Counted from the stretch's first letter, positions 32,934 through 42,542 are shown. The stretch is 64,000 nucleotides of DNA from Actinocorallia aurantiaca (GCF_039533685.1 NZ_BAAATZ010000037.1:124001-188000); one strand, 5' to 3'. Numbers and translations: made by a program. The notes: generated from the sequence alone by a model not told the origin.

Positions 32934-33500
32934 TCAGTCGAAGGGGGCCCAGCGGCCGTCGCGGCGGATCAGCAGGCGCCGCGACAGCAGGTGGTCGCCC
33001 CTGGCCCAGACCCGGTCTGCGACCCAGCGGAGCTTCGCCAAGCCCTGCTCGTCGCGGGAGCCGGTCGCGGTGAAGACGTCCCGGGCCGGGACCCCGACCA
33101 CGAGGTCGCCGTCCATCTCCGGGGCGAGCTTCTCCAGGAAGGGCTCGTCGAGCAGCAGCCCGGCCTCCAGGTCGCCGCCGACGGTGACGGTGGCCGCCTG
33201 GACGCCGGGGAACCAGTTGAGCGCCAGGTCCGGGCGGCGTACCCGCAGGTTGCCCGCCGCCCTGGTGCGCAGCTGGTCCGCCTGCAGGCCCAGCTCGCGC
33301 AGCAGACGCGGGGTGACCGGCTCGAAGCGGATCCTGCCGTCCTCGGACGGCGGCTGGTCCAGCCCGTAGGTCAGGTAGAGCTCGCCGGAGAAGTCCTCCC
33401 GCAGGGGGGTCTCGTCCGGCGGCAGCGGGAAGTCGAGCTTGACGTCGACCGGGACCCGGGCGCCCAGGATCGGGACGATCAGGTCGTACGGCTCGCTCAT
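32934..33500 (-). CDS. DUF1444-like cytosolic protein
   Basis: A 188-residue soluble protein. ELYLTYGLDQPPSEDGRIRFEPVTP and LVVGVPARDVFTATGSRDEQGLAKLRWVAD resemble the DUF1444/YtpQ (UPF0354) family, though it is shorter than the ~270 residues of YtpQ and the match is from memory. No catalytic motif is evident and there are no membrane segments. Convergent with the TetR gene, and followed on the same strand by nothing close. Function unknown. Confidence 0.6.
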   Translation of the reverse strand: MSEPYDLIVPILGARVPVDVKLDFPLPPDETPLREDFSGELYLTYGLDQPPSEDGRIRFEPVTPRLLRELGLQADQLRTRAAGNLRVRRPDLALNWFPGVQAATVTVGGDLEAGLLLDEPFLEKLAPEMDGDLVVGVPARDVFTATGSRDEQGLAKLRWVADRVWARGDHLLSRRLLIRRDGRWAPFD

Positions 33501-33573
33501 CTTCCAGGACCTCCGTGCTCGTGCTCCGGCGGATCACGATAGCGGCTGGTGGAGGCCGCCGTCCGGCGGCCCG

Positions 33574-34533
33574 TCACTCGCGGGTTCCCCGCCGGCGGCC
33601 GAGCAGGGCCAGGAGGGCCGCGGTCAGGGCCGCTCCGGCGGTGACGGCGCGGCTCAGGCGGACGGCGCGGCGCACGTCCTCGACCCGGGGCTTGCGGCCG
33701 TCTCCCAGCTCCGGCCTGATCTCCAGGCTGCCCCCATAGGAGTTGGCGCCGCCCAGGCGGACGCCCAGCGCCCCGGCGGCGGCGGACTCGCAGCGTCCGG
33801 CGTTGGGGCTGGGGTGGGCGGCCCCGTCCCGGCGCAGGATCCGCCAGGACTCGGCGACCGCCCTGCGGGCTCCGTCCTCGGCGACGGAGGGGGCGGCCAG
33901 CACGGTCAGCAGACCGGTGACCCTGGCCGGGATCCAGTTGGCCAGATCGTCCAGCCTCGCCGAGGCCCAGCCGAAGCGCTCGTAGCGGACGCCGCGGTAG
34001 CCGACCATGGCGTCCAGGGTGTTGACCGCCCGGTAGGCGATGAGGCCGGGAACCCCCGCGACGGCCCCCCACAGCAGCGGCGCGACGACGGCGTCGCCGG
34101 TGTTCTCGGCCAGCGACTCGACGGTCGCGCGGGCCAGGGCGTCGGCGTCCAGCCCCGACGGGTCGCGGGCGCACAGGTGGGAGAGCCTGGACCTGGCCCC
34201 GTCGAGGTCGCCCTCCTCCAGGCGGCGGGCCATGATCATGCCTTCCCTGCCCAGGGAGGTCCCGCCGAGCACCGCCCACGTCGCCCCCGCCGTCAGCAGG
34301 CAGCGGGCCACCGGACGGCGTCCTCGTTCCGCCAGGACGCCCAGCGCGGCCGCCGTCCCGACGCACAGACCGGTGAAGACCGCGCCCCGCGCCCGGGAGT
34401 CGCCGTAGATCCGCTTCTCCAGCCTCGCGGCGGCGCCGCCGAACCCGGCCACCGGATGCCCCCGCCTCGGATCGGCGAAAACCAGGTCCAGCCCGACCCC
34501 CAGCAGCAGCCCCACGGCCCTCGACCTGCTCAC
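33574..34533 (-). CDS. cobD: Adenosylcobinamide-phosphate synthase CobD/CbiB
   Basis: A 319-residue membrane protein that attaches aminopropanol (phosphate) to cobyric acid. LLLGVGLDLVFADPRRGHPVAGFG is the family N-terminus (PxxxHPV); ESLAENTGDAVVAPLLWGAVAGVPG, AYRAVNTLDAMVGYR and HPSPNAGRCESAAAGALGV are the other conserved blocks. Several membrane segments are present. The GTG at 34533 has an AGAGGCGGG site. It lies 9 kb from the cobH/cobC pair, so the cobalamin genes are split in this genome. Confidence 0.93.
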   Translation of the reverse strand: MSRSRAVGLLLGVGLDLVFADPRRGHPVAGFGGAAARLEKRIYGDSRARGAVFTGLCVGTAAALGVLAERGRRPVARCLLTAGATWAVLGGTSLGREGMIMARRLEEGDLDGARSRLSHLCARDPSGLDADALARATVESLAENTGDAVVAPLLWGAVAGVPGLIAYRAVNTLDAMVGYRGVRYERFGWASARLDDLANWIPARVTGLLTVLAAPSVAEDGARRAVAESWRILRRDGAAHPSPNAGRCESAAAGALGVRLGGANSYGGSLEIRPELGDGRKPRVEDVRRAVRLSRAVTAGAALTAALLALLGRRRGTRE

Positions 34534-34586
34534 ATACCCGCCTCTCACCCGCACCGGACCGACCGTAGTGCACCACAATCGAAGGC

Positions 34587-35903
34587 ATGCGGATGGAACG
34601 GGCCTCTCAACGGATCTCCCAGGTCGCGCGGGTGGTGACGGACCCGTCGGTGGCGGCGGGATACTGCACCGACTTCACCGGGCGCTGGCGCGGAAGCACC
34701 CCGCTGGTGGCGCTGCCCGGCGACACCGCCGAAGTCGCCGAGGTCATGCGGATCTGCGCCGAGGAGGGCGTGCCGGTGGTCCCGCAGGGCGGCAACACCG
34801 GCCTCGTCGGCGGCGGGGTGCCGATGGGGGGCGAGGTGGTGCTCTCCCTGCGGCGCCTGACAGGGCTCGGCCCCGTGGACGCCGCCGCCCAGCAGGTGAC
34901 GGCTGGCGCGGGCGTCGTGCTCTCCGCGCTGCAGCGGCACGTCCGGGCGGCCGGCCTGGACTTCGGGGTCGACTTCGCGGCCCGCGACGCGGCGACCGTC
35001 GGCGGGATGATCGCCACCAACGCGGGCGGCGAGCGGGTCCTGCGCTACGGGACGACCCGCGCCAACGTGGTCGGGGTCGAGGCGGTCCTGGCCGACGGCT
35101 CGGTGGTCTCCCGCCTGGGCGGCCTCGCCAAGGACAACACCGGCTTCGAGCTCCCGTTCACCGGCAGCGAGGGCACCCTCGGCGTCATCACGGCGGCCCG
35201 CCTGCGCCTGGTCCCCCTCCTGGAGCGGCGGGCCACCGCCCTCCTGGGCCTGCCCGGCGTCCCGGCCGCCCTCGAGGCGCTGGCCGTCCTGCGCTCCCTC
35301 GACTCCCTGGAGATGGCCGAGTTCTTCCAGGCGGAGGGCCTGCGCCTGGTCCGCGGGCACACCGGCCTGCCCTCCCCCACCCGCGAGGAGCACCCCGTCT
35401 ACCTCCTGGTCGAGTGCGCCGCCCCGCGGGATCCCGCGCCGGAGCTGCACGCCGTCCTGGAGTCCCTGCACGCCTCGGAGATCGTGGTCGCCGCCGACGC
35501 CGCCGACCGCCACCGCCTGTGGCGCTACCGCGAGGCCCACACCGAGGCGATCAACGCCCGCGGCGTCCCCGTGAAGCTGGACGTCGCCCTGCCCCTCGGC
35601 GAACTCCCCGGCTTCCTGGACGACCTGCCGTCCCTCGTCGGCGGCTGCGAGCTCTACCTCTTCGGCCACCTCGCCGAAGGCAACCTCCACATCAACCTGA
35701 TCGGCGGCCAGGACCCCACCGACGCCGTCCTGCGCCGCGTCGCCCTGTCCGGCGGAAGCATCAGCGCCGAGCACGGCGTGGGCCGCGCCAAGACCCCCTG
35801 GCTCCACCTCAGCCGCTCCCCCGCCGAACTCGCCGCCTTCCGCGCCGTCAAGCAGGCCCTCGACCCCCGCCACCTCCTCAACCCCGGCGTCCTGGTCCCC
35901 TGA
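34587..35903 (+). CDS. FAD-linked oxidase (GlcD / D-2-hydroxyacid dehydrogenase family)
   Basis: A 438-residue flavoenzyme of the VAO/PCMH type. The FAD domain shows VPVVPQGGNTGLVGGGVP and SLRRLTGLGPVD, then DFAARDAATVGGMIATNAGG and GLAKDNTGFELPFTGSEGTLG; the C-terminal oxidase cap ends YLFGHLAEGNLHIN and SGGSISAEHGVGRAKTPWL, with the His residues typical of D-lactate, glycolate or D-2-hydroxyglutarate dehydrogenases. The exact 2-hydroxyacid cannot be told. GAAGG precedes the ATG. It diverges from cobD across 53 bases and ends at a strong hairpin. Confidence 0.9.
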   Translation: MRMERASQRISQVARVVTDPSVAAGYCTDFTGRWRGSTPLVALPGDTAEVAEVMRICAEEGVPVVPQGGNTGLVGGGVPMGGEVVLSLRRLTGLGPVDAAAQQVTAGAGVVLSALQRHVRAAGLDFGVDFAARDAATVGGMIATNAGGERVLRYGTTRANVVGVEAVLADGSVVSRLGGLAKDNTGFELPFTGSEGTLGVITAARLRLVPLLERRATALLGLPGVPAALEALAVLRSLDSLEMAEFFQAEGLRLVRGHTGLPSPTREEHPVYLLVECAAPRDPAPELHAVLESLHASEIVVAADAADRHRLWRYREAHTEAINARGVPVKLDVALPLGELPGFLDDLPSLVGGCELYLFGHLAEGNLHINLIGGQDPTDAVLRRVALSGGSISAEHGVGRAKTPWLHLSRSPAELAAFRAVKQALDPRHLLNPGVLVP

Positions 35904-35984
35904 GCTCGCACCGGGTGCGCGGAACGCGGCTCCGGCGTCCTTCGCGCCTCCGATCGCGAAAAGGACGATCAAGCTCCTGGACGG

Positions 35985-36022
35985 GCGCCTCTTCGGGAAG
36001 GGCTCCTTTCCCGAAGAGGCGC
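35985..36022. terminator. Bidirectional terminator between FAD oxidase and MGMT genes
   Basis: A perfect 15-bp stem (GCGCCTCTTCGGGAA and its complement) with an 8-base loop stands between two converging genes, two bases from the MGMT stop on the minus strand. Confidence 0.85.
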
Positions 36023-36024
36023 TG

Positions 36025-36534
36025 TCAGAGGCGCGGGAGGGGGGCCGGGAGGAAGCCCTCGAGCGTGAGAAGGGCCTTCTTGGCGGGGAGGCCGCCCGCG
36101 TAGCCGGTGAGGGAGCCGGTGGAGCCGATCACGCGGTGGCAGGGGCGGACGATGAGGAGGGGGTTGGCTCCGTTCGCGGCGCCGATGGCGCGGGCCCGGG
36201 CGGGGGTGCCGCCGAGAGCGGCGTTGAGCTCGCCGTAGGTGGTGGTCGTGCCGTACGGGAGTGCCTCCAGGGCCGCCCAGACCTGCCGCTGGAAGGGGGT
36301 GCCGGTGGTGGTGAAGGCCAGGTCGAACTCCTTGAGGTCGCCGGAGAAGTAGGCGTCCAGCTGGGATGCGGCCTCGGTGAAGTCGGCCGGGGCGTGCCGC
36401 CAGGTGTCGGCCCGGACGGGCGCGTTGCGCTGCCCCGGCAGGGAGAGCGACGACAGCGCCAGGCCCGTCTCCGTGCGGACGCCGGTGAGCAGCAGGGTGC
36501 CGAGCGGGCTGGGGATGGTGGTGTAGAGCGTCAT
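36025..36534 (-). CDS. ogt: Methylated-DNA-protein cysteine methyltransferase
   Basis: A 169-residue suicide protein that takes alkyl groups from O6-alkylguanine. The active site IVRPCHRVIGS carries the acceptor Cys (~135); FQRQVWAALEALPYGTTTTYGEL and RARAIGAANGANPL form the DNA-binding helix-turn-helix and Asn hinge. The ATG overlaps the stop of the upstream Ada-AlkA gene (ATGA), so the two repair functions are made together. Together they supply the activities that E. coli divides between Ada and AlkA. Confidence 0.95.
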   Translation of the reverse strand: MTLYTTIPSPLGTLLLTGVRTETGLALSSLSLPGQRNAPVRADTWRHAPADFTEAASQLDAYFSGDLKEFDLAFTTTGTPFQRQVWAALEALPYGTTTTYGELNAALGGTPARARAIGAANGANPLLIVRPCHRVIGSTGSLTGYAGGLPAKKALLTLEGFLPAPLPRL

Positions 36535-37979
36535 GATCGGTCCTTTCCGGAAAGCGAGTTCCACAGCAGGTGGGTGGCGTAGGAGCGCCAGGGGGCCCAG
36601 GCGGCGGGGTCGGGGCGGCCCGCCCGGGCCAGGGCCCGGTTCAGCGCCACGTCGCCGGGCGGCAGGACGTCCGGGTCCCCCAGGGCGCGCATGCGGATGT
36701 AGGCGGCGGTCCAGGGGCCTATCCCGGCCAGGGACAGGAGGCCCTTCTCCGCCTCGTCGCGGTCCGCCCCGGCATCCAGGACAAGGCCGCCTCCGGCCAG
36801 GGCCTCGGCGAGCGTCCTCAGGGTGGCCCGGCGGGCGCGGGGCATGCCCAGTTCCTCCAGGGACGCGGCGGCCACGTCCTCGGCCGAGGGGAAGAGGTGG
36901 GTGAGGCTCCCCGAGGGCTCCGGCAGCGGGGTGCCGCAGGAGGAGACCAGCACGGCGGTCAGGGTGCGGGCCGCGGCCACGGTGATCTGCTGGCCCAGCA
37001 CCGCGCGGAAGGCCGTCTCGTGGGGATCGGCGGCGCCGGGGGCGCGCAGGCCCGGAACCGCCGCCGAACCCGGGCCGAGGACCGGGTCGCCCGCGAAGCG
37101 CTCGGTGACCGCGCAGGGGTCGGCGTCCAGGTCGAACAGGCGGCGGATCCGCTGGGTCGCGGCCGTGAGGTCGCTCACCTCGCTCAGGCTCATGGCGCAG
37201 TCGAGCCAGCCCCGACCCCCGCCGGACTCGTGGACGGCGGCGATCCCCGGGCCGCCGGGCAGGCGAAGGGTGCGTCGGTAGACGCGGGAGCCCACGGGTC
37301 CTTCGACCTCCTCCACGCCGGGCACGGCCCGGCGCGCCAGGAAGTCGAAGATCTCCCTCGCCGCGTACGGGCCCCGGTAGGCCAGCCGCAGCGCCACCCC
37401 GGAGGCGGCGGAGGCGGAGGGGCCCGGGCCCGCCGCCCTGAGCCGCCCGGGAGTGGCCGCGTAGATCTTCTTGATGGTGTCGTTGAACTGCCGGACGCTG
37501 GCGAAGCCCGAGGCGAAGGCGATCTCGGTGACCGGCAGGGCGGTGGTCTGCAGCAGCACCCGCGCGGTCTGGGCCCGCTGGGCCCGGGCCAGGGCCACGG
37601 GCCCGGCGCCGAGCTCGTCGGTCAGCTGCCGCCGCAGCTGCCGGGTGCTGTAGCCCAGCCGGGCGGCGAGCCCGTCGACGCCCTCCCGGTCGACGACCCC
37701 GTCGGCGATCAGCCGCACCGCCCTGGCCGCCGCGTCGGCCCGCACGTGCCAGGCCGCCGAGCCGGGCACCGCATCCGGCCGGCAGCGCTTGCAGGCGCGG
37801 AAACCGTCGTGCTGCGCGGCCGCCGCGCTGGGATGGAACCGTACGTTCCGGCGCAGCGGCGTGGTGGCGGGGCAGCTGGGCCTGCAGTAGATCCCGGTGG
37901 TCAGCACGGCGAAGAAGAACTCCCCGTCGAACCGGGCGTCCCTGCTGCGTACCGCCCTGTAGCGGCTCTCGTCGTCCAC
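36531..37979 (-). CDS. Ada-type regulator fused to AlkA 3-methyladenine DNA glycosylase
   Basis: A 482-residue fusion. Residues ~1-75: Ada zinc domain with TTGIYCRPSCPA and FRACKRCRPDA, four Cys, the first being the methyl-phosphotriester acceptor. Residues ~85-190: AraC helix-turn-helix (LAARLGYSTRQLRRQL, PVTEIAFASGFASVRQFNDTI). Residues ~200-280: AlkA N-terminal domain. Residues ~310-480: HhH-GPD glycosylase (LLSLAGIGPWTAAYIRMRAL, catalytic Asp in LPPGD). It both senses methylated phosphates and removes alkylated bases. The GTG start is inferred from VDDESRYRAVRSRDARFDG; no good ribosome site is seen, so a leaderless message is possible. Confidence 0.92.
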   Translation of the reverse strand: MDDESRYRAVRSRDARFDGEFFFAVLTTGIYCRPSCPATTPLRRNVRFHPSAAAAQHDGFRACKRCRPDAVPGSAAWHVRADAAARAVRLIADGVVDREGVDGLAARLGYSTRQLRRQLTDELGAGPVALARAQRAQTARVLLQTTALPVTEIAFASGFASVRQFNDTIKKIYAATPGRLRAAGPGPSASAASGVALRLAYRGPYAAREIFDFLARRAVPGVEEVEGPVGSRVYRRTLRLPGGPGIAAVHESGGGRGWLDCAMSLSEVSDLTAATQRIRRLFDLDADPCAVTERFAGDPVLGPGSAAVPGLRAPGAADPHETAFRAVLGQQITVAAARTLTAVLVSSCGTPLPEPSGSLTHLFPSAEDVAAASLEELGMPRARRATLRTLAEALAGGGLVLDAGADRDEAEKGLLSLAGIGPWTAAYIRMRALGDPDVLPPGDVALNRALARAGRPDPAAWAPWRSYATHLLWNSLSGKDRS

Positions 37980-38153
37980 CCTCCCAGTGTGGGCGACCGG
38001 ACGGCGCGGTACTGGCGGTTTTCGGCCATCGCGGCCTCGCCCTCGCGCGCCCGGCACGGCCGGGACGGACACCGGGAGCGGACATCTCGGGGGATGCCGG
38101 ATATGAAGCGACCCGCCGCCACCGATCGAACGGTCGCGACGGGTCGCCGGCGG

Positions 38154-38227
<74 letters not shown>

Positions 38228-38483
38228 AGACTTTCGCGCCCCGAGTGTAAGGCACGGAAGGCCGCTGGAACAGCAGATTTATGCCCGATTCGTCCCCGAC
38301 ACGGCATCGATACACTTCCCAGCCGGGAAGCACGGGCCGGTGCGTGGGAGGCTGAGGGCCGTCGCGCGGCCCCGGGTCCCGGGAGCCGGTATTTTGGGGT
38401 GATTTCACTCCGAGCTTAGGCCGGAGCTGGAAGAGTGTGGCCCGCCCCCTGCCTGATGTCGTCGAGCTGGAAACAAGAGGACC

Positions 38484-39560
38484 ATGTCGGACAACGAGAA
38501 GACCCCAGGTGTGAAGCTGCCGAGCGCCCGGGACATCAGTCGCACCGACTTCACCCCGCACGGCATCAACAAGGGCCGGGGCTCCCTGAAGCGCCCCGCC
38601 AACAAGGCCGAGCTGCGCAAGAGGCGCATCAAGCAGGCCGGGGTCACCGTCCTGGTCCTGGCGGTCATCGCCGGCGTCGCGGGCGGCGCCTACACGCTGA
38701 CCCGGCCGGAGGAGAACTTCACCATCACGGGCGCCTTCAACAAGGACCCCAAGATCGCCTGGCCCGAGGTCAAGCCCTACACCACCAGCCGCATCGAGCA
38801 GCTGATCAAGGGTGACGGCGAGAAGCTGCAGAGCGGCGACACCGCCTACGTCAACTTCGAGACCTACCAGTGGACGGGCGCCAAGGAGCACGAGGAGAAG
38901 TCCAGCAGCTATGCCGCAGACGGCCCCACCGCCCTTCCGGTGGGCGGCCAGGGCGGCAGCGGCTTCAAGAAGCTCGACGAGGCGATGGACGGCGCCACCC
39001 TCGGCAGCCGCTACCTGGTGACGATGCCGGTCGAGGAACTCGGCGAGACCGCCCAGGAGACCGGCCTGGAGAAGGACGACAACGTCGTCTTCGTCGTGGA
39101 CATCGTGACCAAGCAGTACAAGATCGCCGGTGACATGGCGAAGCAGGACGACGACAAGCTGCCCGAGGTCACCGCTCCCGCGAAGGAAGGCGAGGCCCCC
39201 GGCATCAAGCTCCCCGACGGGGACGCGCCCAAGGAGCTGACCGTCAAGACCCTCATCGAGGGCAGCGGTCCGGTCGTGGAGAAGGGCCAGAAGCTCTCCG
39301 CCCACTACAAGGGCGTGATCTGGAAGGGCGGCAAGGAGTTCGACTCCAGCTACGCCAACGGCGAGCCCGCCGCCTTCGAGATCGGCACCGGCGCGGTCAT
39401 CCCCGGCTGGGACAAGGCCCTGGTCGGCCTGAAGGCCGGCAGCCGGGTGCTGGTGGTGATCCCGCCCGCCGACGGCTACGGCGAGAAGGGCAACGAGAGC
39501 GCCGGGATCAAGGGAGACGACACCCTGGTGTTCGTCGTGGACGTCCTGACGTCCTACTGA
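38484..39560 (+). CDS. Membrane-anchored FKBP-type peptidyl-prolyl isomerase, two-domain
   Basis: A 358-residue surface protein. A basic cytoplasmic N-terminus (ELRKRRIKQ) precedes one membrane segment at ~52-72 (GVTVLVLAVIAGVAGGAYTL). Outside are two FKBP domains: the first (~100-215) is degenerate; the second (~250-358) is typical, with KLSAHYKGVIWKGGKEFDSS, GAVIPGWDKALVGLKAGSRVLVVIPP and DGYGEKGN. It probably assists folding of exported proteins. The ATG at 38484 has a GAGG site (AACAAGAGGACC). It is closed by a clear terminator. Confidence 0.92.
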   Translation: MSDNEKTPGVKLPSARDISRTDFTPHGINKGRGSLKRPANKAELRKRRIKQAGVTVLVLAVIAGVAGGAYTLTRPEENFTITGAFNKDPKIAWPEVKPYTTSRIEQLIKGDGEKLQSGDTAYVNFETYQWTGAKEHEEKSSSYAADGPTALPVGGQGGSGFKKLDEAMDGATLGSRYLVTMPVEELGETAQETGLEKDDNVVFVVDIVTKQYKIAGDMAKQDDDKLPEVTAPAKEGEAPGIKLPDGDAPKELTVKTLIEGSGPVVEKGQKLSAHYKGVIWKGGKEFDSSYANGEPAAFEIGTGAVIPGWDKALVGLKAGSRVLVVIPPADGYGEKGNESAGIKGDDTLVFVVDVLTSY

Positions 39561-39567
39561 TCGCGTG

Positions 39568-39600
39568 AACGGCCGGCCTCCGGGGAAGAGGTCGGCCGTT
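39568..39600 (+). terminator. Intrinsic terminator after FKBP gene
   Basis: AACGGCCGGCCTC pairs over 13 bp (one wobble) with its partner around a 7-base loop, 8 bases after the stop, followed by TTTT-rich sequence (GTTTTC). Confidence 0.9.
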
Positions 39601-39755
39601 TTCAGCTTTCTGGGCAACCTTTCGGCGTTTTCAGCCGTCTTCTGAGGGGTTGCCCGCATTCACCCGAATGGCGGCGGCTCATCGAAGCCCCTCCGGGCGG
39701 GTAGGGAACCTGACCGGTCAAGGTAAGGTCGAGGTCACGGAAAGGTAACGGGGGC

Positions 39756-41981
39756 ATGGTGAACGAGAACGAGGAGCACCCGCAGGCCGAGAACGGGCCC
39801 GAAGGGAACGGCGAGCCCATCGAGATCGCTGAGGCCGCCGAGACCACCGTCCCCTCACCACAGCCCGGCATCCCCTCCTCGCGGAAGGGAAGGCTGGTCC
39901 GCAAGATCTCCTACGGCGTGCTCGGCCTGATCGGGGTGTGCGTGGTCGCCTTCGCCGTCGCCTACGTCCTCACCCCCGTGCCCTCCACCCAGCAGGTGGA
40001 CGCCCGGGAGCAGCTCAACGTCTTCTACTACGCCGACGGCAAGACGATCATCGCCCAGGAGGGCACCAACCGCCAGCCCGTCCCGCTGGACAAGGTCTCC
40101 GAGGCCATGCAGCAGGCGGTCATCTCCGCTGAGAACCGCAGCTTCCGCACCGACCCGGGCATCTCGTTCAAGGGCACGGTGCGCGCCTTCTGGTCGACCG
40201 TCTCCGGCGCCCAGGTGCAGGGCGGCTCCACCATCACCCAGCAGATGGTCCGCAACTACTACAGCGGGCTGAGCCAGGAGAGATCGATCTTCCGCAAGCT
40301 CAAGGAGGTCATGGTCTCGCTCAAGGTGAGCCGGTCCCAGGACAAGGACTGGATCATGGAGCAGTACCTCAACACCATCTACTTCGGACGGCAGAGCTAC
40401 GGCATCCAGGCGGCCGCGCAGTCCTACTTCAACAAGGACGCCGAGAACCTGAGCCCGGCCGAGAGCGCCTACCTGTCCGCGACGATCCAGCAGCCGAGCC
40501 TCTACCAGAAGGTCACCAAGAACAACCGCGAGCAGCTCAAGAAACGCTGGCAGTACGTCGTCGACGGCATGGTCACCGCGGGAGACCTCACCCAGGACGA
40601 GGCCTCGAAGCTCAAGTTCCCGACCCCGGCCAAGGAGAAGCAGAAGAACATCTACCAGGGCCAGGTCGGCTACATGGTCAACGTGGCCAAGAAGGAGCTG
40701 CACGAGAAGCACGGCGTCTCCGACCGCCGCCTCGCCCTGGGCGGGTTCAAGGTCGTCACGACCTTCCGCAAGCCGCTGATGGACGCCGCGGTCAAGGCCG
40801 TCAAGGACAACGTCCCGTCCGACATGCCCAAGGAGCAGCGGGTGGGCCTGAGCGCCGTCGACCCGCAGACCGGCGAGGTCCTCGCCTTCTACGGCGGGCG
40901 CGACTACCTCAAGGAGCAGCTCAGCAGCGCGTTCGGGATGCGCGCCCAGGCCGGGTCCGGGTTCAAGCCGTACGTGCTCGCCGCCGCGCTGGCCGACGGC
41001 AAGGAGCTCACCGACACCGTGGACGGCTCGTCCTACGTGGCCGCCAACGGGAAGGTCATCGGGAACTCCCACGGGGGGAGTTACGGCTACCTCAACCTCG
41101 TCCAGATGACCCGCGACTCGGTGAACACCGCCTACGTGCGGCTCGCCCAGGAGGTCGGCAACTCCGAGGTCACCAAGATGGCCGAGAGCCTGGGCATCCC
41201 CAAATCCCAGCTGACCGCCAACGACGCCGACAAGTCCGAGTCGTACGCGCTGGGCGTCGCGGACGTCAGCCCGACGCAGCAGGCCGGCGCGTACGGGGCG
41301 TTCGCCAACGGAGGCGAGTTCCACGCCCCGCACGTCATCAAGTCCTTCACCAACCGCGACAAGCGGACGAAGAAGGTCGAGGTCGAAGGCGTCCGGGTGT
41401 TCAGCAAGGACGTCGCCGCCGACGCCACGTACGCGTTGCAGCAGGTCGTCACCAGCGGTACCGCCACCGGCGCGCAGCTCTACGACGGCCGGGACGTCGC
41501 CGGTAAGACGGGCACCACGGACGGGGGCGCCGCCGTGTGGTTCAACGGGTTCATCCCGCAGATGTCCACCTCGGTGGGGATCTTCCACAGCAAGTTCCCC
41601 AACAAGCCGCTGGACCTGCGCGGCTACTCGGCCTACGGCGGCGTGCTGCCCGCGCAGGTGTGGCGCGCCTTCATGAGCGAGGCCACCCAGGGCATGGCGG
41701 TGAAGGACTTCCCCGAGCCGTCGAGCTACTACACCTACCAGCCCGATCCCGCGCCGGCCGACGAGCCCTCCGGCCCCGACCCGAGCCCTTCCGCCACCGA
41801 CCCGGCCTCGCCCAGCACCCCGCCGGACGAGGAGGAACCGCCGGTGGAGGAGGAGCCCGAACCGCTGCCGGAGGACCCGGACGAGGACGTCGACCTCCCC
41901 GGCCCCGACCCCGGCCCCGGGCCCGAGGACCCCGGGCCGGATCCGCTGCCGGAGGACTTCCCTCAGCAGCAGCAGCCCTAG
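39756..41981 (+). CDS. Class A penicillin-binding protein (transglycosylase/transpeptidase)
   Basis: A 741-residue peptidoglycan synthase. One membrane segment (~47-70) is followed by the GT51 domain: ISAENRSFRTDPGISFKG with the catalytic Glu (~126), GGSTITQQMVRNYY and the KWxxEQYLN-like DWIMEQYLNTIYFG. The transpeptidase has SGFK (~402, SxxK with the acylated Ser), SVN (~454) and KTGT (~584). The tail (~665-741) is Pro/Glu/Asp-rich and disordered. A TAAGGT box at 39724-39729 may be its -10 and a purine-rich site precedes the ATG. The stop shares CTAG with the convergent lipoprotein gene. Confidence 0.95.
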   Translation: MVNENEEHPQAENGPEGNGEPIEIAEAAETTVPSPQPGIPSSRKGRLVRKISYGVLGLIGVCVVAFAVAYVLTPVPSTQQVDAREQLNVFYYADGKTIIAQEGTNRQPVPLDKVSEAMQQAVISAENRSFRTDPGISFKGTVRAFWSTVSGAQVQGGSTITQQMVRNYYSGLSQERSIFRKLKEVMVSLKVSRSQDKDWIMEQYLNTIYFGRQSYGIQAAAQSYFNKDAENLSPAESAYLSATIQQPSLYQKVTKNNREQLKKRWQYVVDGMVTAGDLTQDEASKLKFPTPAKEKQKNIYQGQVGYMVNVAKKELHEKHGVSDRRLALGGFKVVTTFRKPLMDAAVKAVKDNVPSDMPKEQRVGLSAVDPQTGEVLAFYGGRDYLKEQLSSAFGMRAQAGSGFKPYVLAAALADGKELTDTVDGSSYVAANGKVIGNSHGGSYGYLNLVQMTRDSVNTAYVRLAQEVGNSEVTKMAESLGIPKSQLTANDADKSESYALGVADVSPTQQAGAYGAFANGGEFHAPHVIKSFTNRDKRTKKVEVEGVRVFSKDVAADATYALQQVVTSGTATGAQLYDGRDVAGKTGTTDGGAAVWFNGFIPQMSTSVGIFHSKFPNKPLDLRGYSAYGGVLPAQVWRAFMSEATQGMAVKDFPEPSSYYTYQPDPAPADEPSGPDPSPSATDPASPSTPPDEEEPPVEEEPEPLPEDPDEDVDLPGPDPGPGPEDPGPDPLPEDFPQQQQP

Positions 41982-42358
41982 CCGCAGGCCTCGCCCAGCC
42001 GCGCGGGCTGGTCCCGCAGCAGCGCGGTGAGGCGGGCGACGTCGCCGGTCTGGCCCAGGGCCGGCGACGCCTCGCGCCAGGAGGCCGCCAGGTCCTTGAG
42101 GGTCTGGCCCAGCTTCTGGTCGTCGGCCTCGGCGGCGAGGCCGTCGAGGGTCGCGGCGAAGTCGCCCGCCGCCTGGCCCCAGGCGGCGTTGTCCGTGGAG
42201 GGCAGGGACTTCAGCTTCGTCCCGAAGTCGGTGAAGGCCTGCTGGGTCTCGGCGCACACCTCGCTCTTGTTGCCGGTCATGCCCTCCACGACCCCGCATC
42301 CCGACAGCGCCGTGACCGCCGCCAGGACGGTGATGAGCGCGCTACGCCCCGCCTGCAT
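41978..42358 (-). CDS. Small lipoprotein, unknown function
   Basis: A 126-residue precursor. ALITVLAAVTALSGC is a lipoprotein signal with lipobox LSGC, giving acylation at Cys21. The mature part is helical and Ala-rich (DFGTKLKSLPS, KLGQTLKDLAASW, VARLTALLRDQP) with two more Cys, one at the C-terminus (EACG). The size and pattern suggest a helical bundle on the outer face of the membrane. No family recognised. It is convergent with the PBP gene and overlaps it by four bases (both stops read through CTAG). Confidence 0.8.
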   Translation of the reverse strand: MQAGRSALITVLAAVTALSGCGVVEGMTGNKSEVCAETQQAFTDFGTKLKSLPSTDNAAWGQAAGDFAATLDGLAAEADDQKLGQTLKDLAASWREASPALGQTGDVARLTALLRDQPARLGEACG

Positions 42359-42542
42359 CCGATTCCTCCAGGGATGTGATCCTCAAAGCTCCATGATTGC
42401 GTACCGGACGGGTACGCAGGCGGGTGCGCAGAGTTTCTCTCCGCTCACCCGCGCTCGACTTCGTCCTCGGACTGAGCACTGGTCCGCATTAAGCCCGCAT
42501 TAAGGTAGACGAGTCCGCAGCACGCCCAAGGAGTGGCTTAAC

